From Desulfurivibrio sp044068515 (GTDB lineage: Bacteria; Desulfobacterota; Desulfobulbia; Desulfobulbales; Desulfurivibrionaceae), in the NCBI RefSeq assembly GCF_044068515.1, contig NZ_JBIPKI010000006.1, forward strand, positions 18,270-82,269: a stretch of DNA of 64,000 nucleotides, read 5' to 3'. The stretch's first letter is position 1. The number at the start of each line of letters is the position of its first letter. Under the pieces are notes generated by a model that saw only the letters and a list, made by a program, of their open reading frames with translations, was not told the origin of the DNA and ran no database searches. The position numbers and the translations under genes were made by a program. Below, piece by piece: positions 33,004-42,265 of this stretch.

Positions 33004-33179
33004 TAGGCTTTATCTCCTTTTGCCTTCGGTTGGCAATGATGGCCACAGGTTATAGGGTGCCGGCGCCGGTGTCAACCGGCTTGCCTTTGGCCTCCGGGGC
33101 CTTGGCGGCTGCCGCCGGAAAAATGGCGCGGGCTTTTAGTCGGCGTGGTCGGCCGGCAGGTAAATTGCCGGCGGTCGCA

Positions 33180-33575
33180 TCAAAACTCCGCGCCGGTCAG
33201 GATGAGCAGCCAAACTACGGCGGCGTTGATCAGGGCGATGAAAACCGCCGCTGAGCCCAGGTCCTTGGCCCGGCCGGAAAGGGGGTGATAACCCTCGCCC
33301 AGCCGGTCCACCACCGTTTCGATGGCGCTGTTGAGCAATTCGGTCAGCAGAATCAGCAACAGGCTGCCCAGCAACAGGGCTTTTTCCAGGTTGGAGCCGC
33401 CCAGCCAAAAAGCGGCGGGGACCAGCACCAGACAGAGTATGACTTCCTGCCGAAAGGCCGCTTCTCCTCGCCAGGCGGCCCGCAGACCCGCCAGGGAATA
33501 AACGAGGGCCCGCCAAAGCCGGGTCAATCCGGCTAACGGGGAGGTTTGGGGTTGTTTTTTGTCGCTGATCATCAT
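33180..33575 (-). CDS. dgkA: diacylglycerol kinase
   Basis: 131 residues from the ATG at 33575, which has GGAG 6 nt upstream. The frame stays open to 33761, but that extension does not look like DgkA. There are three membrane helices. The signature ELLNSAIETVVDRLGEGYH followed by LSGRAKDLGSAAVF carries the catalytic Glu and nucleotide-site residues. It phosphorylates diacylglycerol, recycling it from lipopolysaccharide- or glycan-modifying reactions in the inner membrane. The amphipathic N-terminal helix RLWRALVYSLAGLRAAWRGE precedes the FRQE element. Confidence 0.92.
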   Translation of the reverse strand: MMISDKKQPQTSPLAGLTRLWRALVYSLAGLRAAWRGEAAFRQEVILCLVLVPAAFWLGGSNLEKALLLGSLLLILLTELLNSAIETVVDRLGEGYHPLSGRAKDLGSAAVFIALINAAVVWLLILTGAEF

Positions 33576-33935
33576 TGCGGTCTCCGGTGAGTTGGCAATT
33601 CCCCGATTAGTTTCGGTCCGGTTGGTCGAGTCCCCGGCGGCCAGGCGGCGGAAGGCCAGTTTTGGGGGAGTTGGGTTCATGCCGCCACCTTGAAGCTCGA
33701 CAGGTCTTTTTAGGATAATCCCCTTTTCCCGCCAGAAAAAAAACCAAAATTGCTCCGTCATCGCTAATCTTGGCCCTGGCGCCGCCAGGCAGGGAAGAGG
33801 GGAAGCGGTTCCGGCAGGGCAAATGATCGTTGCTGCCGAGGCCAGGCGGCGGCGCCATCTTCTCCTTGACTTCCGGCAGCGGCTAAAAGAAGCTGACGGC
33901 AGGGGGAAAATTACTGACCCTTGCCTGGGGGAAAA
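33576..33935. other. intergenic stretch without gene
   Basis: This lies between the dgkA start and the divergent PLD-like gene. It contains an in-frame but unlikely N-terminal extension of dgkA and GC-rich sequence. I see no clear promoter pair, terminator or repeat. Confidence 0.5.
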
Positions 33936-35459
33936 ATGAAAGTTCTGTTTTTTGTTTTACTCCTTGCCTGGGGTCTCGGGGTGGTTTACTCGCTGAGCCG
34001 GCGGCCGCCGCCGGGATTTGCCGTGGCCGGTCCGCTGCGGTCGGCGGTCGAATTGGAGTTTTTGTCTGATCTCAGTTTCCAGCGTAATGGCCGGCCCGTG
34101 CATGAACAGCGGATCCTGGCGGCGATCCTGGCCGAAATTGAGCAGGCCCGGCGTTTTATCATTGTCGATATGTTCCTGTTTAACACCATCGGCGGCCACC
34201 AGGTCCTGGACCCGGATTTGCCATCGCCGGTGGCTCGCCTGACCGAGGCGCTGCTCAAGGCCCGGCGGGGACGGCCGGAACTGGCGATCCTTTTCCTCAC
34301 CGACGAAATCAACACCGGCTACGGGTCTTATCTCGAACCGCACCTGGAACGGCTGGTCGCTCACGGGGTGGTTGTAGTTCCGGTCGATTTGAGCCGCCTG
34401 CCCGACTCCAATATCCTCTATAGCGGGCTTTGGCGCCCTCTCCTGCAGTGGTTTCCCGCCGCCGATCGCGTCCGGCTGCCCAATCCTTTCGCCGCCGAGG
34501 CTCCGGCGCTGAGTTTGCGTTCATACCTGCGGCTGCTCAACTTCAAGGCCAATCACCGCAAGCTGCTGATCACCGAGCGGGCCGCGGTGGTAAGCTCGGG
34601 CAACATCCACGATGCCAGCGCCCGCCACAGTAATATCGCCTTTCGGGTAGTCAGTGGAGAAATCATTGCCGACCTGGTGGCCAGCGAATTGGCGGCGGTT
34701 CGATTTTCCGGCCATGATTTCACCCTTCCCGCCGGGGCGCTGCCGTCGGTTGCCGCCGCCACTCCTGCCGGCGGCGCAGCGGGGCTGGCACCTCCCCGGG
34801 TCCGCCTGCTTACCGAAAGCGCGATCAAAAAAACCCTGTTGGAGGCCCTTGCCGCCACCGGGGCCGGTGATCGGATCCGGCTGGCCCAATTTTATCTGAC
34901 CGACCGCCAGGTTATGGCCGCCCTGGTTGGCGCCGCTCACCGTGGGGTGGCGGTTCGCCTGATCCTTGACCCCAGCCGCCATGCCTTTGGTCGCAACAAG
35001 TATGGCATTCCCAACCTGAGTTCGGCGGCCCGACTACGGGAGCAGGCGGGGGAAAAGATGGAAATCCGCTGGTATGATACCCAGGGAGAACAGTTTCACG
35101 CCAAGTTGATCATGATTGAATATGGCCGGGTCACGACGGCCGCTGCGGGCGGCGATCCTCAGGCGGAGTCGGAATCCCGTCCGCCCCGGGAATTGCTTGC
35201 CGGGGCCGAGGTGCTGATAATCGGTGGTTCGGCCAATTTTACCCGCCGCAACCTGGCGGGTTACAACCTGGAAACCTGCCTGGAAATCCGGGCCGGCTCA
35301 GCCGATCCGGTCGCCGGCGAGGCGGGGGATTTTTTCAATCGGCTCTGGACCAACCGCGACGCAAATTATACCTTGGCTTATGGGGAGTTGGCCCAGCCGG
35401 GGCGCTTTAAAAAGATCGTGTCCTCCTGGCAGGAATTCAGCGGCCTGGGAACTTTCTGA
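33936..35459 (+). CDS. phospholipase D-like protein with a membrane anchor
   Basis: 507 residues from the ATG at 33936, preceded by GGGGGA. A single hydrophobic segment at residues 2-19 may be a signal or anchor. Two PLD half-sites are visible: NHRKLLITERAAVVSSGNI near 206 and FHAKLIMIEY followed by GGSANFTRRN near 387 and 430. In both, the usual HxK-x4-D reads HxK-x4-E. The two catalytic His and Lys are kept, so activity on phosphodiesters is plausible, but cardiolipin synthase versus nuclease-like or inactive roles cannot be settled. It is followed by a histidine kinase gene after 130 nt. Confidence 0.8.
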   Translation: MKVLFFVLLLAWGLGVVYSLSRRPPPGFAVAGPLRSAVELEFLSDLSFQRNGRPVHEQRILAAILAEIEQARRFIIVDMFLFNTIGGHQVLDPDLPSPVARLTEALLKARRGRPELAILFLTDEINTGYGSYLEPHLERLVAHGVVVVPVDLSRLPDSNILYSGLWRPLLQWFPAADRVRLPNPFAAEAPALSLRSYLRLLNFKANHRKLLITERAAVVSSGNIHDASARHSNIAFRVVSGEIIADLVASELAAVRFSGHDFTLPAGALPSVAAATPAGGAAGLAPPRVRLLTESAIKKTLLEALAATGAGDRIRLAQFYLTDRQVMAALVGAAHRGVAVRLILDPSRHAFGRNKYGIPNLSSAARLREQAGEKMEIRWYDTQGEQFHAKLIMIEYGRVTTAAAGGDPQAESESRPPRELLAGAEVLIIGGSANFTRRNLAGYNLETCLEIRAGSADPVAGEAGDFFNRLWTNRDANYTLAYGELAQPGRFKKIVSSWQEFSGLGTF

Positions 35460-35589
35460 GCAGCAGGACGACCGTGCCTCAGCTTCCCACCACCCAGGCC
35501 GCCTGCTGCCTGGTGGGGCGCCGAGGGCTTTCAGGGCCTTTTAAACCTCTGTTCAGCGCCGGCGAGTCGGCGCGCCCGGGGACATCGCC

Positions 35590-37290
35590 ATGCAGATAAA
35601 CCGGTTATTCCCATTGGTATTCGCGGTTGGCGCGGTTGGGACCGTCCTGGCGGCCGGCGGAGGTTATTGGCTGGCCGTCAAGGGGTATGGGCTTGGCAGC
35701 CTGGGATGGGTGGCGCTGGCCTGCGGGTTGGCGGGCTTGCCGGCGGCCTGGTTGGTCCGGCTCCACCATCATCGCCTGCTGCAACGGGCCGAAACGGAGC
35801 GGGAAGCGCAGGTCAAGGCGGCCATGGGCCGGCAGGTCGAAGATATCTTTGCCGTTTTCCATGCCATTGCCGGCGGGATTTACGTGGCGGACATGGAAAC
35901 CCATGAAATCCTGGCCATCGCCGGTCGCGATCGGGATTGTTTCCAGGGGCCTCTGGCGGGGGAAAAGGGCTTCCCGGGCCAAGGACCGGGCAGCCCGGGA
36001 CCGTGTCTGTTCTGCACCGACCGGATTCTGCTGGGGCCGGACGGCAAACCCGGTCCCCCGGTGGTGCGGGAGTTTCGTAATCCCTGGAACGACAACTGGT
36101 ATCTTGGTATCGCCCGGGCCCTGGACTGGTTTGACGGCCGCCTGGTGCGGCTGGAAATCGCCATCAACATCACCGAGCGCAAAAGGGCGGAAGCGGCCTT
36201 GCGCCGCAGCGAGCGGAATTTCCGCGAACTGGTCGAGAATTCCCTGGTGGGGATTATGCTGATCCAGGATGGCGAAATAATTTACCAGAATCCCGAGCAG
36301 AAGCGTTTGCTGGGAAGGTATCCCCGCTATGTGCATTTGGAAAATTTTGCCGCCGTTCATCCCGACGACCAGGCCAAGGTGAGGGAAAGTTACCGCCGGA
36401 TCAGTACAGGCCATTCGCGCCAGGAGGATCTCGATTTTCGTTTTTATACCGGAGGCCGGCAGGACGAGGCCGCCCTGGTCTGGGTTTACGGCCGGGCCCG
36501 GCTCATTGATTTCCAGGGCCGCCAAACCCTGCTGATCAGCATGATGGATATGACCAGGGCCAAGGAACTGGAGGGATTGGTCCGGATTCAGGACAAGATG
36601 TCTTCCCTGGGCCGGGTGGCCGCCGGCCTGGCCCATGAAATCCGCAATCCCCTTTCCGGAATCAATATCTACCTGGCGACCCTGCACCGGATTTACCAGC
36701 GGCCGGAGCAACGGGACCAGGCCGAGGAGATTTTTCGCCGCCTGGCCCTGGCCTCGACCAAGATCGAGGCGGTAATCAAGCGGGTGGTTGATTTCGCCCA
36801 ACCGGGGCAGCCGCTGATGGATTTGACCCCAATTAACGAGCCGGTGCTGGCGGCCCTGGATCTGGCCGCGGTTTTCCTGAAAAAACACGGAGTCGAAGTG
36901 GACCGTGATCTGGCCCCCGGTCTGCCGCCTTGCCGCATCGATTGCAACCAGATCGAGCAGGTCATCCTCAACCTGCTGTCCAACAGTGCCGAGGCCATGG
37001 GCATCCTGCCCCCGGCCGCTCCCCGCCTCTTGCGGGTACGGACCCTGGGACGGGCCAACGAGGTGGAAATCCAGGTGGATGACAGCGGGCCGGGGCTGGC
37101 TCCGGAGGTGCGGGGGAAAATCTTCGATCCCTTTTTCACCACCAAGCTGGAAGGAACCGGGATCGGGCTCAATATCAGTCAGCGGATCATCAAGGATCAT
37201 GGCGGCCGCCTGGAGGCGGGGCCCAGCGACCTGGGGGGCGCCGGTTTCCGGGTCATTCTGCCGGTAGCCGGTCTGGGGGCGGCCGGGTAG
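35590..37290 (+). CDS. membrane PAS-domain sensor histidine kinase (NtrB-like core)
   Basis: 566 residues. Two hydrophobic helices at about 7-30 and 35-55 form a short hairpin anchor with little periplasmic exposure. A first PAS-like segment (about 85-195, with PCLFCTDRI) contains two close Cys that might hold a cofactor. A second PAS domain covers about 205-330. The HisKA box is GLAHEIRNPLSGINIY near residue 345. HATPase_c marks are QVILNLLSNSAEAM, VDDSGPGLAPE and GTGIGLNISQRII. The regulator gene follows after about 110 nt, so the two are a probable pair. The signal is unknown. Confidence 0.9.
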   Translation: MQINRLFPLVFAVGAVGTVLAAGGGYWLAVKGYGLGSLGWVALACGLAGLPAAWLVRLHHHRLLQRAETEREAQVKAAMGRQVEDIFAVFHAIAGGIYVADMETHEILAIAGRDRDCFQGPLAGEKGFPGQGPGSPGPCLFCTDRILLGPDGKPGPPVVREFRNPWNDNWYLGIARALDWFDGRLVRLEIAINITERKRAEAALRRSERNFRELVENSLVGIMLIQDGEIIYQNPEQKRLLGRYPRYVHLENFAAVHPDDQAKVRESYRRISTGHSRQEDLDFRFYTGGRQDEAALVWVYGRARLIDFQGRQTLLISMMDMTRAKELEGLVRIQDKMSSLGRVAAGLAHEIRNPLSGINIYLATLHRIYQRPEQRDQAEEIFRRLALASTKIEAVIKRVVDFAQPGQPLMDLTPINEPVLAALDLAAVFLKKHGVEVDRDLAPGLPPCRIDCNQIEQVILNLLSNSAEAMGILPPAAPRLLRVRTLGRANEVEIQVDDSGPGLAPEVRGKIFDPFFTTKLEGTGIGLNISQRIIKDHGGRLEAGPSDLGGAGFRVILPVAGLGAAG

Positions 37291-37399
37291 GCAAAAAAAA
37301 ATGACAAGAGCGGATTGAATATGCGATGATCGAATGATGGGCCTGGATCGGATTGGTGCCGGTTTCGGCCAGCAAGGTGGTCAGCGGGAGGACAGAGCG

Positions 37400-37828
37400 A
37401 TGCCGGGTCCCAAAAATGACGATCTTTTTGCACTTTTGCAAAGACTTAACATGCTGCTCGTTGAGGATGACGAGCTGGTCCGCGATTCCCTGGCCCTGTT
37501 TTTTGCCAACGAGGGTTGCCGGCTGGAGGTCCGGGAAAGCGCCGAGGACGGCCTGGAGATCATCCACCATCGCCCTTTCGACGTGGTGATCACCGACTTC
37601 CGGCTGCCCGGCATGAACGGGCTGGATTTTTTGCGCATCCTGCAGGAACTGCAACCGGCGGCCCAGAAAATACTGCTGACCGCCTACATGAACGAGGAGG
37701 TACTGGCCGAAGCATTCCGCCTCGGGGTCCATGAGTTCATCGAAAAACCGATTGTCACCGATGATATTGAAGAGGCCTTGACCCGGGTCATTAAAAGGCG
37801 GGGGCTGGCAGGCCTGGCGGTTAAGTAG
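37400..37828 (+). CDS. CheY-like response regulator without output domain
   Basis: 142 residues from the ATG at 37400, behind GGGAGG. A single receiver domain has acidic pair VEDDE near residue 20, phospho-acceptor in ITDFRLPGMNG near 65, and the conserved Thr and Lys in LLTAYM and FIEKPI. After a short helix (ALTRVIKRR) there is no DNA-binding or enzymatic domain. It probably acts by protein contact or in a phosphorelay. The upstream PAS histidine kinase is the likely phosphodonor. The N-terminal ~15 residues form a helix (NDDLFALLQRLN). Confidence 0.88.
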   Translation: MPGPKNDDLFALLQRLNMLLVEDDELVRDSLALFFANEGCRLEVRESAEDGLEIIHHRPFDVVITDFRLPGMNGLDFLRILQELQPAAQKILLTAYMNEEVLAEAFRLGVHEFIEKPIVTDDIEEALTRVIKRRGLAGLAVK

Positions 37829-38066
37829 GGTCAGCGGGAGCAGCTTGCCGCCGGGGGAATCTCGGGGTGTGATTTCCGTCACTATATGTTATGGTTACGG
37901 AAATATTGGCCCCCTTATTTTGCCAAGCCCGCAAAAAGAACCGGACCCTGGTCAGGGTTGAGCGCAAGGAACAAGTTGATAAGCCTGGAGATCTGGCGTA
38001 GCGGCTTTTTGTGGGGCCGACCAAAAAAGGCGGTGCCGCCAACCCCAGATAAAGGAGATTATTATT

Positions 38067-38495
38067 ATGGCTCAAGCGAAATCAGGCGATAACGTTAAAA
38101 TTCATTATACCGGCAGGTTGACCGACGGCACGGTGTTTGATTCTTCCTCGGGACGTGATCCCCTCGCATTCACCCTTGGCAGCGGTCAGGTTATTCCCGG
38201 TTTTGACGACGCGGTTGCCGGGATGGAAGTGGGTGAAAGCAAGAATGTGACCATCCCCATGGATCGGGCTTATGGCCCTCGGGTCGAGCAGTTGATTATT
38301 GACGTTCCCCGCAGCCAGGTGCCCCCGGACCTCAATCCCGAGGTGGATCAGCGCCTGCAGATGAGCGGTCCCAACGGCGAAAACGTGGTGGTAAAGGTGG
38401 TCGAGGTGACGGAGGAATTGATCAAGCTCGATGCCAATCCGCCTCTGGCCGGCGAGGACTTGATTTTTGATATCGAGCTGGTGGAGATTGCCTGA
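38067..38495 (+). CDS. FKBP-type peptidyl-prolyl isomerase, SlyD/FkpB type
   Basis: 142 residues. It has the two-domain plan of short SlyD-like FKBPs: VKIHYTGRLTDGTVFDSS opens the FKBP part, and GSGQVIPGFDDAVAGMEVGE holds pocket residues. An insert-in-flap domain (about residues 70-118) lies between AYGPR and the closing NPPLAGEDLIFDIELVEI. It lacks the His/Cys-rich nickel tail of E. coli SlyD. It catalyses proline isomerisation and acts as a chaperone in the cytoplasm. AAAGGAG precedes the ATG at moderate distance. It stands alone. Confidence 0.93.
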   Translation: MAQAKSGDNVKIHYTGRLTDGTVFDSSSGRDPLAFTLGSGQVIPGFDDAVAGMEVGESKNVTIPMDRAYGPRVEQLIIDVPRSQVPPDLNPEVDQRLQMSGPNGENVVVKVVEVTEELIKLDANPPLAGEDLIFDIELVEIA

Positions 38496-38729
38496 TTTCA
38501 GGCAACCTGCTGCCTCCGGCAAGGGAAAAGGCTCCGGTTTACCGTTGATTTCTGATGGTGCGGGGCCTTTTCTTTTGCCGCCTTGGTCCGTCGGTTGATC
38601 CTGGCGGGAAACCCCGCCAGGTCTGGGCCCGGAAGTGATAAGCGCGGTGTTTTGCTGCGGGTTGTAAGCGGTCGGGGACCTGCTAGGTTCCCGGTTGGGG
38701 CAAGGTAATTGATAAAAGGAGGAACGACT

Positions 38730-39452
38730 ATGGCAACGGTACGCTTTGTCCTGGTATGGACGGTTATCTGGTTGCTGGGGGGACCGGCCGGCCTGGCGCT
38801 GGCCGCTGGCGGGCCGGCGAGCCTGGAAGACGGCTTTACCGTCCACATGACGGCCTGGGCGGAAGAGGAAGCGGCCAACGATTTGTTGATCGCTTCCCTC
38901 AGCGTTGAGCGCACCGGCCCCGACAGCGCCCGCCTGGCCGCCATGGTGGCCGAGATCATGGCCCGGGCCTTGGCCGAGGCCGGCAAATATCCCCAGGTCA
39001 AGGCCGCAACCACCGCCTATTCCACCCAGCCAATCTACCAGCGCCGCGACGGGCAAAGCGAAAGGGTAGGCTGGCGGATCCGCCAGACATTGCGCCTCGA
39101 AAGCACCGAGGTTGAAGCGACCACCGAATTGATCGGCCGTTTGCAGGCCCTCGATTTGCAGTTGGCCGGGCTGAGCTTCAGTGTTTCCCCGGCCCGGCGG
39201 GAAGCCCTGCGGGAAACCCTGACCGCTGCGGCCCTCGATGCCTGGCAGACCAAGGCCGAGACCGCGATCAAACGTTTGGGCGGCCAAGTCTGGCGGCCCC
39301 ATGAACTCCAGATCCAGGATGAGCAGTACCAGCCGATCCAGCCCCTGATGCGGGCCGACATCGCCCTGGCCGGGGAAGCCGCGCCCCCGGCGGTGGAGGC
39401 AGGCACCTCCCAGGTCCGGGTCACGGTCAGCGGTACGGCCTGGGGCCGCTGA
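38730..39452 (+). CDS. SIMPL (DUF541) domain exported protein
   Basis: 240 residues. The start at 38730 is set by AAAGGAGG. The signal peptide (residues 1-25) ends in ALAAG. The mature part has the SIMPL pattern: LSVERTGPDSARLAAMVAEI near 60, a YSTQPIYQ strand near 95, and LSFSVSPARREALRETLTAA near 150, ending in beta strands. Proteins of this group are periplasmic or outer-membrane linked, and some affect stress tolerance; no enzyme activity is known. There is a 213-nt gap to the FKBP gene. It probably has its own promoter. Confidence 0.82.
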   Translation: MATVRFVLVWTVIWLLGGPAGLALAAGGPASLEDGFTVHMTAWAEEEAANDLLIASLSVERTGPDSARLAAMVAEIMARALAEAGKYPQVKAATTAYSTQPIYQRRDGQSERVGWRIRQTLRLESTEVEATTELIGRLQALDLQLAGLSFSVSPARREALRETLTAAALDAWQTKAETAIKRLGGQVWRPHELQIQDEQYQPIQPLMRADIALAGEAAPPAVEAGTSQVRVTVSGTAWGR

Positions 39453-39758
39453 GCGGTTCGGACCCGGTGCCGGCTCGTTCCATTTTATTAAGCTTGCGCT
39501 AAAACTTTAGCATCCCGGCAAGGGACCATGGCGCGGCCGGCGGCAGAGCATTTTTGCCGGTCCGGCCCCGTCCCCCGGCCAGTCCGCCGCGCTTGCCGGG
39601 TACCCCGGCGCCGGGCTGCGAAGTTGGAAAAACCTTCTTTTTTACCCCCTGGCAAAATTAAGCTTTCACTTCCTGCACCTCTTTGCGGGGGCCGGCTAAA
39701 CTTGTTGCCGCAGACGGCGGGTAACCCACAGCAACCAGATCGCCAAGAAATTGAGGAT
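39453..39758. other. intergenic stretch without gene
   Basis: An open frame runs from 39528 into the ABC-F gene, but its first 77 codons lack family resemblance and a ribosome site. I see no clear promoter or terminator. Confidence 0.5.
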
Positions 39759-41390
39759 ATGATCCACTTCAACAAAGTCACCCGTCAGCATGGTTCCCGG
39801 ATTCTCTTTAAAGATGCCAGCTTTCAGATTCTTCCCCAGACCCGTACCGGCCTGGTTGGGCCCAACGGAGCCGGCAAGACCACGATTTTTCGCTTGATCA
39901 CCGGAGAAGAGCAACCGGACCAGGGTGAGATTTCCCGCCCCGGCCAGAGCGTGATCGGCTACTTCTCCCAGGAGGTGGGCGAAATGGCCGGTCGCTCGGC
40001 GCTGGCCGAAGTGATGGCGGCCTCGGCCCGCACCGTCGAGCTGGGGGCCCGAATGGCGACCATGGAGGCGGCCATGGCCAAGCCCTTGGAGCCGGAGGAA
40101 CTCGACAATCTCCTGGCCCGTTACGGGGAAGTGGTGGAAGAGTTTGAGCACCGCGGCGGCTATGACCTGGAGGCCCGGGCCCAGGCGGTGCTTACCGGCT
40201 TGGGGATCGGCCCCGCCGACTACCAGCGCCCGGTGGAATCATTCAGCGGCGGTTGGAAGATGCGGATCGCCCTGGCCCGAATCCTGACCATTAACCCCGA
40301 TGTGCTGCTCTTGGATGAGCCCACCAACCACCTGGATATCGAATCGATCATCTGGCTGGAGAACTGGCTGGTCAACGATTTCAAGGGGGCTTTGCTGATG
40401 ACCTGCCATGACCGCGATTTCATGAACCGCCTGGTCGGCCGGATCGTTGAGGTGGCCAACCAGACGGTCACCACCTACAGCGGCAACTACGATTTTTATG
40501 AACGGGAAAGGGAGATCCGGCGGGAGCAGCTGGTGGCCAGCCATCGGCGCCAGCAGGAGATGCTGGCCAAGGAGGAGGAGTTCATCGCCCGCTTCGCGGC
40601 CCGGGCCTCCCATGCCGCCCAGGTGCAGTCCCGGGTTAAAAAGATCGAAAAAATTGACCGGATCGAACTGCCGCCGGAGCAGCGGCCGGTAAAATTCCTT
40701 TTTGCCGCCACCCCCCGCAGCGGCGAAGACGTGGTCCGCCTGGAAAATTTGGGCAAGGTCTGGACCGGTCAAGATGGCCGTAATGGGGCCACAAAATTGA
40801 TTTTTAGCGGAATCTCCGGGCTGATCAGGCGGCAAGACAAGATTGCGGTGGTGGGAGTCAACGGGGCCGGCAAATCGACCTTACTCAAGATCCTGGCCGG
40901 CCGAACCGCCCCGACCAGCGGTTCGCTGACCATGGGGGCCGCCGTTGCCCCCGGATATTTCAGCCAGCACGCCATGGATGTGCTGGATCCCCGGCTGACC
41001 GTCTTCGAAACCCTGCAGGCGGTCCTGCCCGAGGCCGGGATCGGGGTGCTGCGCAATATTTTGGCCGCGTTTCTCTTTCGGGGGGATGAGATCGAAAAGC
41101 GGATCGCCAATCTCTCCGGTGGGGAAAAAAGCCGGGTGGTGCTGGCCACCCTGCTGTCCCAGCCCCTCAACTTTCTGATTCTCGACGAACCGACCAATCA
41201 TCTCGATATTCAGTCGCGGGAGGTTCTGCTCACGGCCCTGCAAGAGTTCGGCGGCACCGTGGTGCTGGTCAGCCACGACCGCCATTTTCTGCGGGCCGTG
41301 GCCAATCGGGTTTTCGAGCTCGATCAGGGCGAGTTGCGAAGCTATCAGGGAGATTACCGTTATTACCTGGAGAAAAGCGGCCGGGCCTGA
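39759..41390 (+). CDS. ABC-F family ATPase
   Basis: 543 residues from the ATG at 39759 (MIHFNKVTRQHG). Two ABC cassettes sit on one chain without membrane helices. The first has GPNGAGKTT near residue 37, the signature FSGGWKMRIALA near 155 and LLLDEPTNHLD. The second has GVNGAGKSTL near 367, NLSGGEKSR near 450 and LILDEPTNHLD. The linker (about 240-310) is helical and charged, as in EttA/Uup/YheS-like proteins that act on the ribosome. Which subfamily it belongs to is not clear. The ribosome site before this ATG is weak. Confidence 0.93.
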   Translation: MIHFNKVTRQHGSRILFKDASFQILPQTRTGLVGPNGAGKTTIFRLITGEEQPDQGEISRPGQSVIGYFSQEVGEMAGRSALAEVMAASARTVELGARMATMEAAMAKPLEPEELDNLLARYGEVVEEFEHRGGYDLEARAQAVLTGLGIGPADYQRPVESFSGGWKMRIALARILTINPDVLLLDEPTNHLDIESIIWLENWLVNDFKGALLMTCHDRDFMNRLVGRIVEVANQTVTTYSGNYDFYEREREIRREQLVASHRRQQEMLAKEEEFIARFAARASHAAQVQSRVKKIEKIDRIELPPEQRPVKFLFAATPRSGEDVVRLENLGKVWTGQDGRNGATKLIFSGISGLIRRQDKIAVVGVNGAGKSTLLKILAGRTAPTSGSLTMGAAVAPGYFSQHAMDVLDPRLTVFETLQAVLPEAGIGVLRNILAAFLFRGDEIEKRIANLSGGEKSRVVLATLLSQPLNFLILDEPTNHLDIQSREVLLTALQEFGGTVVLVSHDRHFLRAVANRVFELDQGELRSYQGDYRYYLEKSGRA

Positions 41391-41446
41391 AGCCCTCGGC
41401 GGCAACCGGTTTTACCCCAGCGCCAACCACATTGCCCGGAGAATCT

Positions 41447-41668
41447 ATGGAAACCGTCGTCATCAACACCACTATGATCCGGTTGGGACAATTTTTGAAA
41501 ATGGCCAACCTGGTTGGAACCGGCGGCGAGGCCAAACTGCGTATTCAGCAGGGAGAGGTCAAGGTCAACGGTGAGGTGGAAAGAAGGCGCGGCCGGCAAC
41601 TGCGGGCCGGAGATCTGGTGGAAATTGCCGGCCAGGTTCGGCGGTTGCAGACCGGCGAAGGCCAATGA
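41447..41668 (+). CDS. small S4-domain RNA-binding protein (YbcJ-like)
   Basis: 73 residues. Almost the whole chain is one S4 domain: IRLGQFLKMANLVGTGGEAK at residues 9-28, then QQGEVKVNGEVERRRGRQL and GDLVEIAGQ. CGGAG precedes the ATG. It has the size and pattern of the YbcJ group of small RNA-binding proteins, which probably bind rRNA or tRNA. It starts 57 nt after the ABC-F gene, so the two may be co-transcribed; both could serve translation. Confidence 0.85.
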   Translation: METVVINTTMIRLGQFLKMANLVGTGGEAKLRIQQGEVKVNGEVERRRGRQLRAGDLVEIAGQVRRLQTGEGQ

Positions 41669-41974
41669 ATAGTGGTTTCCGCGCCCCTCAGGTCACGGCG
41701 CACTGATCCGGGGGCGGAGCAGGTGGGCGAGGTCGGGCTAAAAAAGGTGATCGCCCGGCTCCCTGATTGCTTGCTGCTGTCGGGGCATGCTAGTATTATT
41801 TGATAGTGCCGGATTTGGGGACCGACCCGTGGCCAAGCAGGCCTGAGCCGGGACAAAGGACAAGGAATTCGCCCGGGGAGGGCGGGGACCAGAAAGGGCG
41901 AAAAAGAACAAGGACCCTTGGCTACAAGTGCCATCCAAACGTCGCTGAATAAGGGTTGGATTTGCGATTTAAGG
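41669..41974. other. intergenic stretch without gene
   Basis: This lies between the S4 gene and the 3' end of the tRNA. It is GC-rich with a purine-rich part near 41880-41920. No clear gene or terminator is seen. Confidence 0.5.
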
Positions 41975-42050
41975 TGGTGGCCCCGGCAGGAATCGAACCT
42001 GCGACACCAGGATTAGGAATCCTGTGCTCTATCCCCTGAGCTACGAGGCC
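41975..42050 (-). tRNA. tRNA-Arg (anticodon CCU)
   Basis: 76 nt including encoded CCA. The acceptor stem begins GGCCTCG and pairs with CGGGGCC (one G-U), discriminator A. The D arm contains TAGCTCAGGGGA, the anticodon arm CAGGA-TTCCTAA-TCCTG gives CCU, and the T arm contains GGTTCGATTCC. All four arms close well. Confidence 0.97.
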
Positions 42051-42265
42051 GTTGGCCGTTGACAATTACCCCTAGGGGCAGGTTTCGGGCAACTCTGCAC
42101 CTTGCTGCAAGCGACCGTTGCCCGGAAATTGGGTCCGTGGTCGGTGAGTCCGGCAGGGGAAGCAACTTTTTAGCACAGGGCCGGCCAAAAGACAAGAAGG
42201 CTTTACTTGGTCAAGTGAAGAGTTCCCTGCCGGCCAGGGATAAGGGCAGAGTAAGGAGAGGTAGG

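Noticed and set aside
42059..42265. Upstream extension of the NAD(P)HX repair gene
   Set aside because: 69 codons without family resemblance that begin 9 nt past the tRNA gene; a strong ribosome site marks the later ATG.
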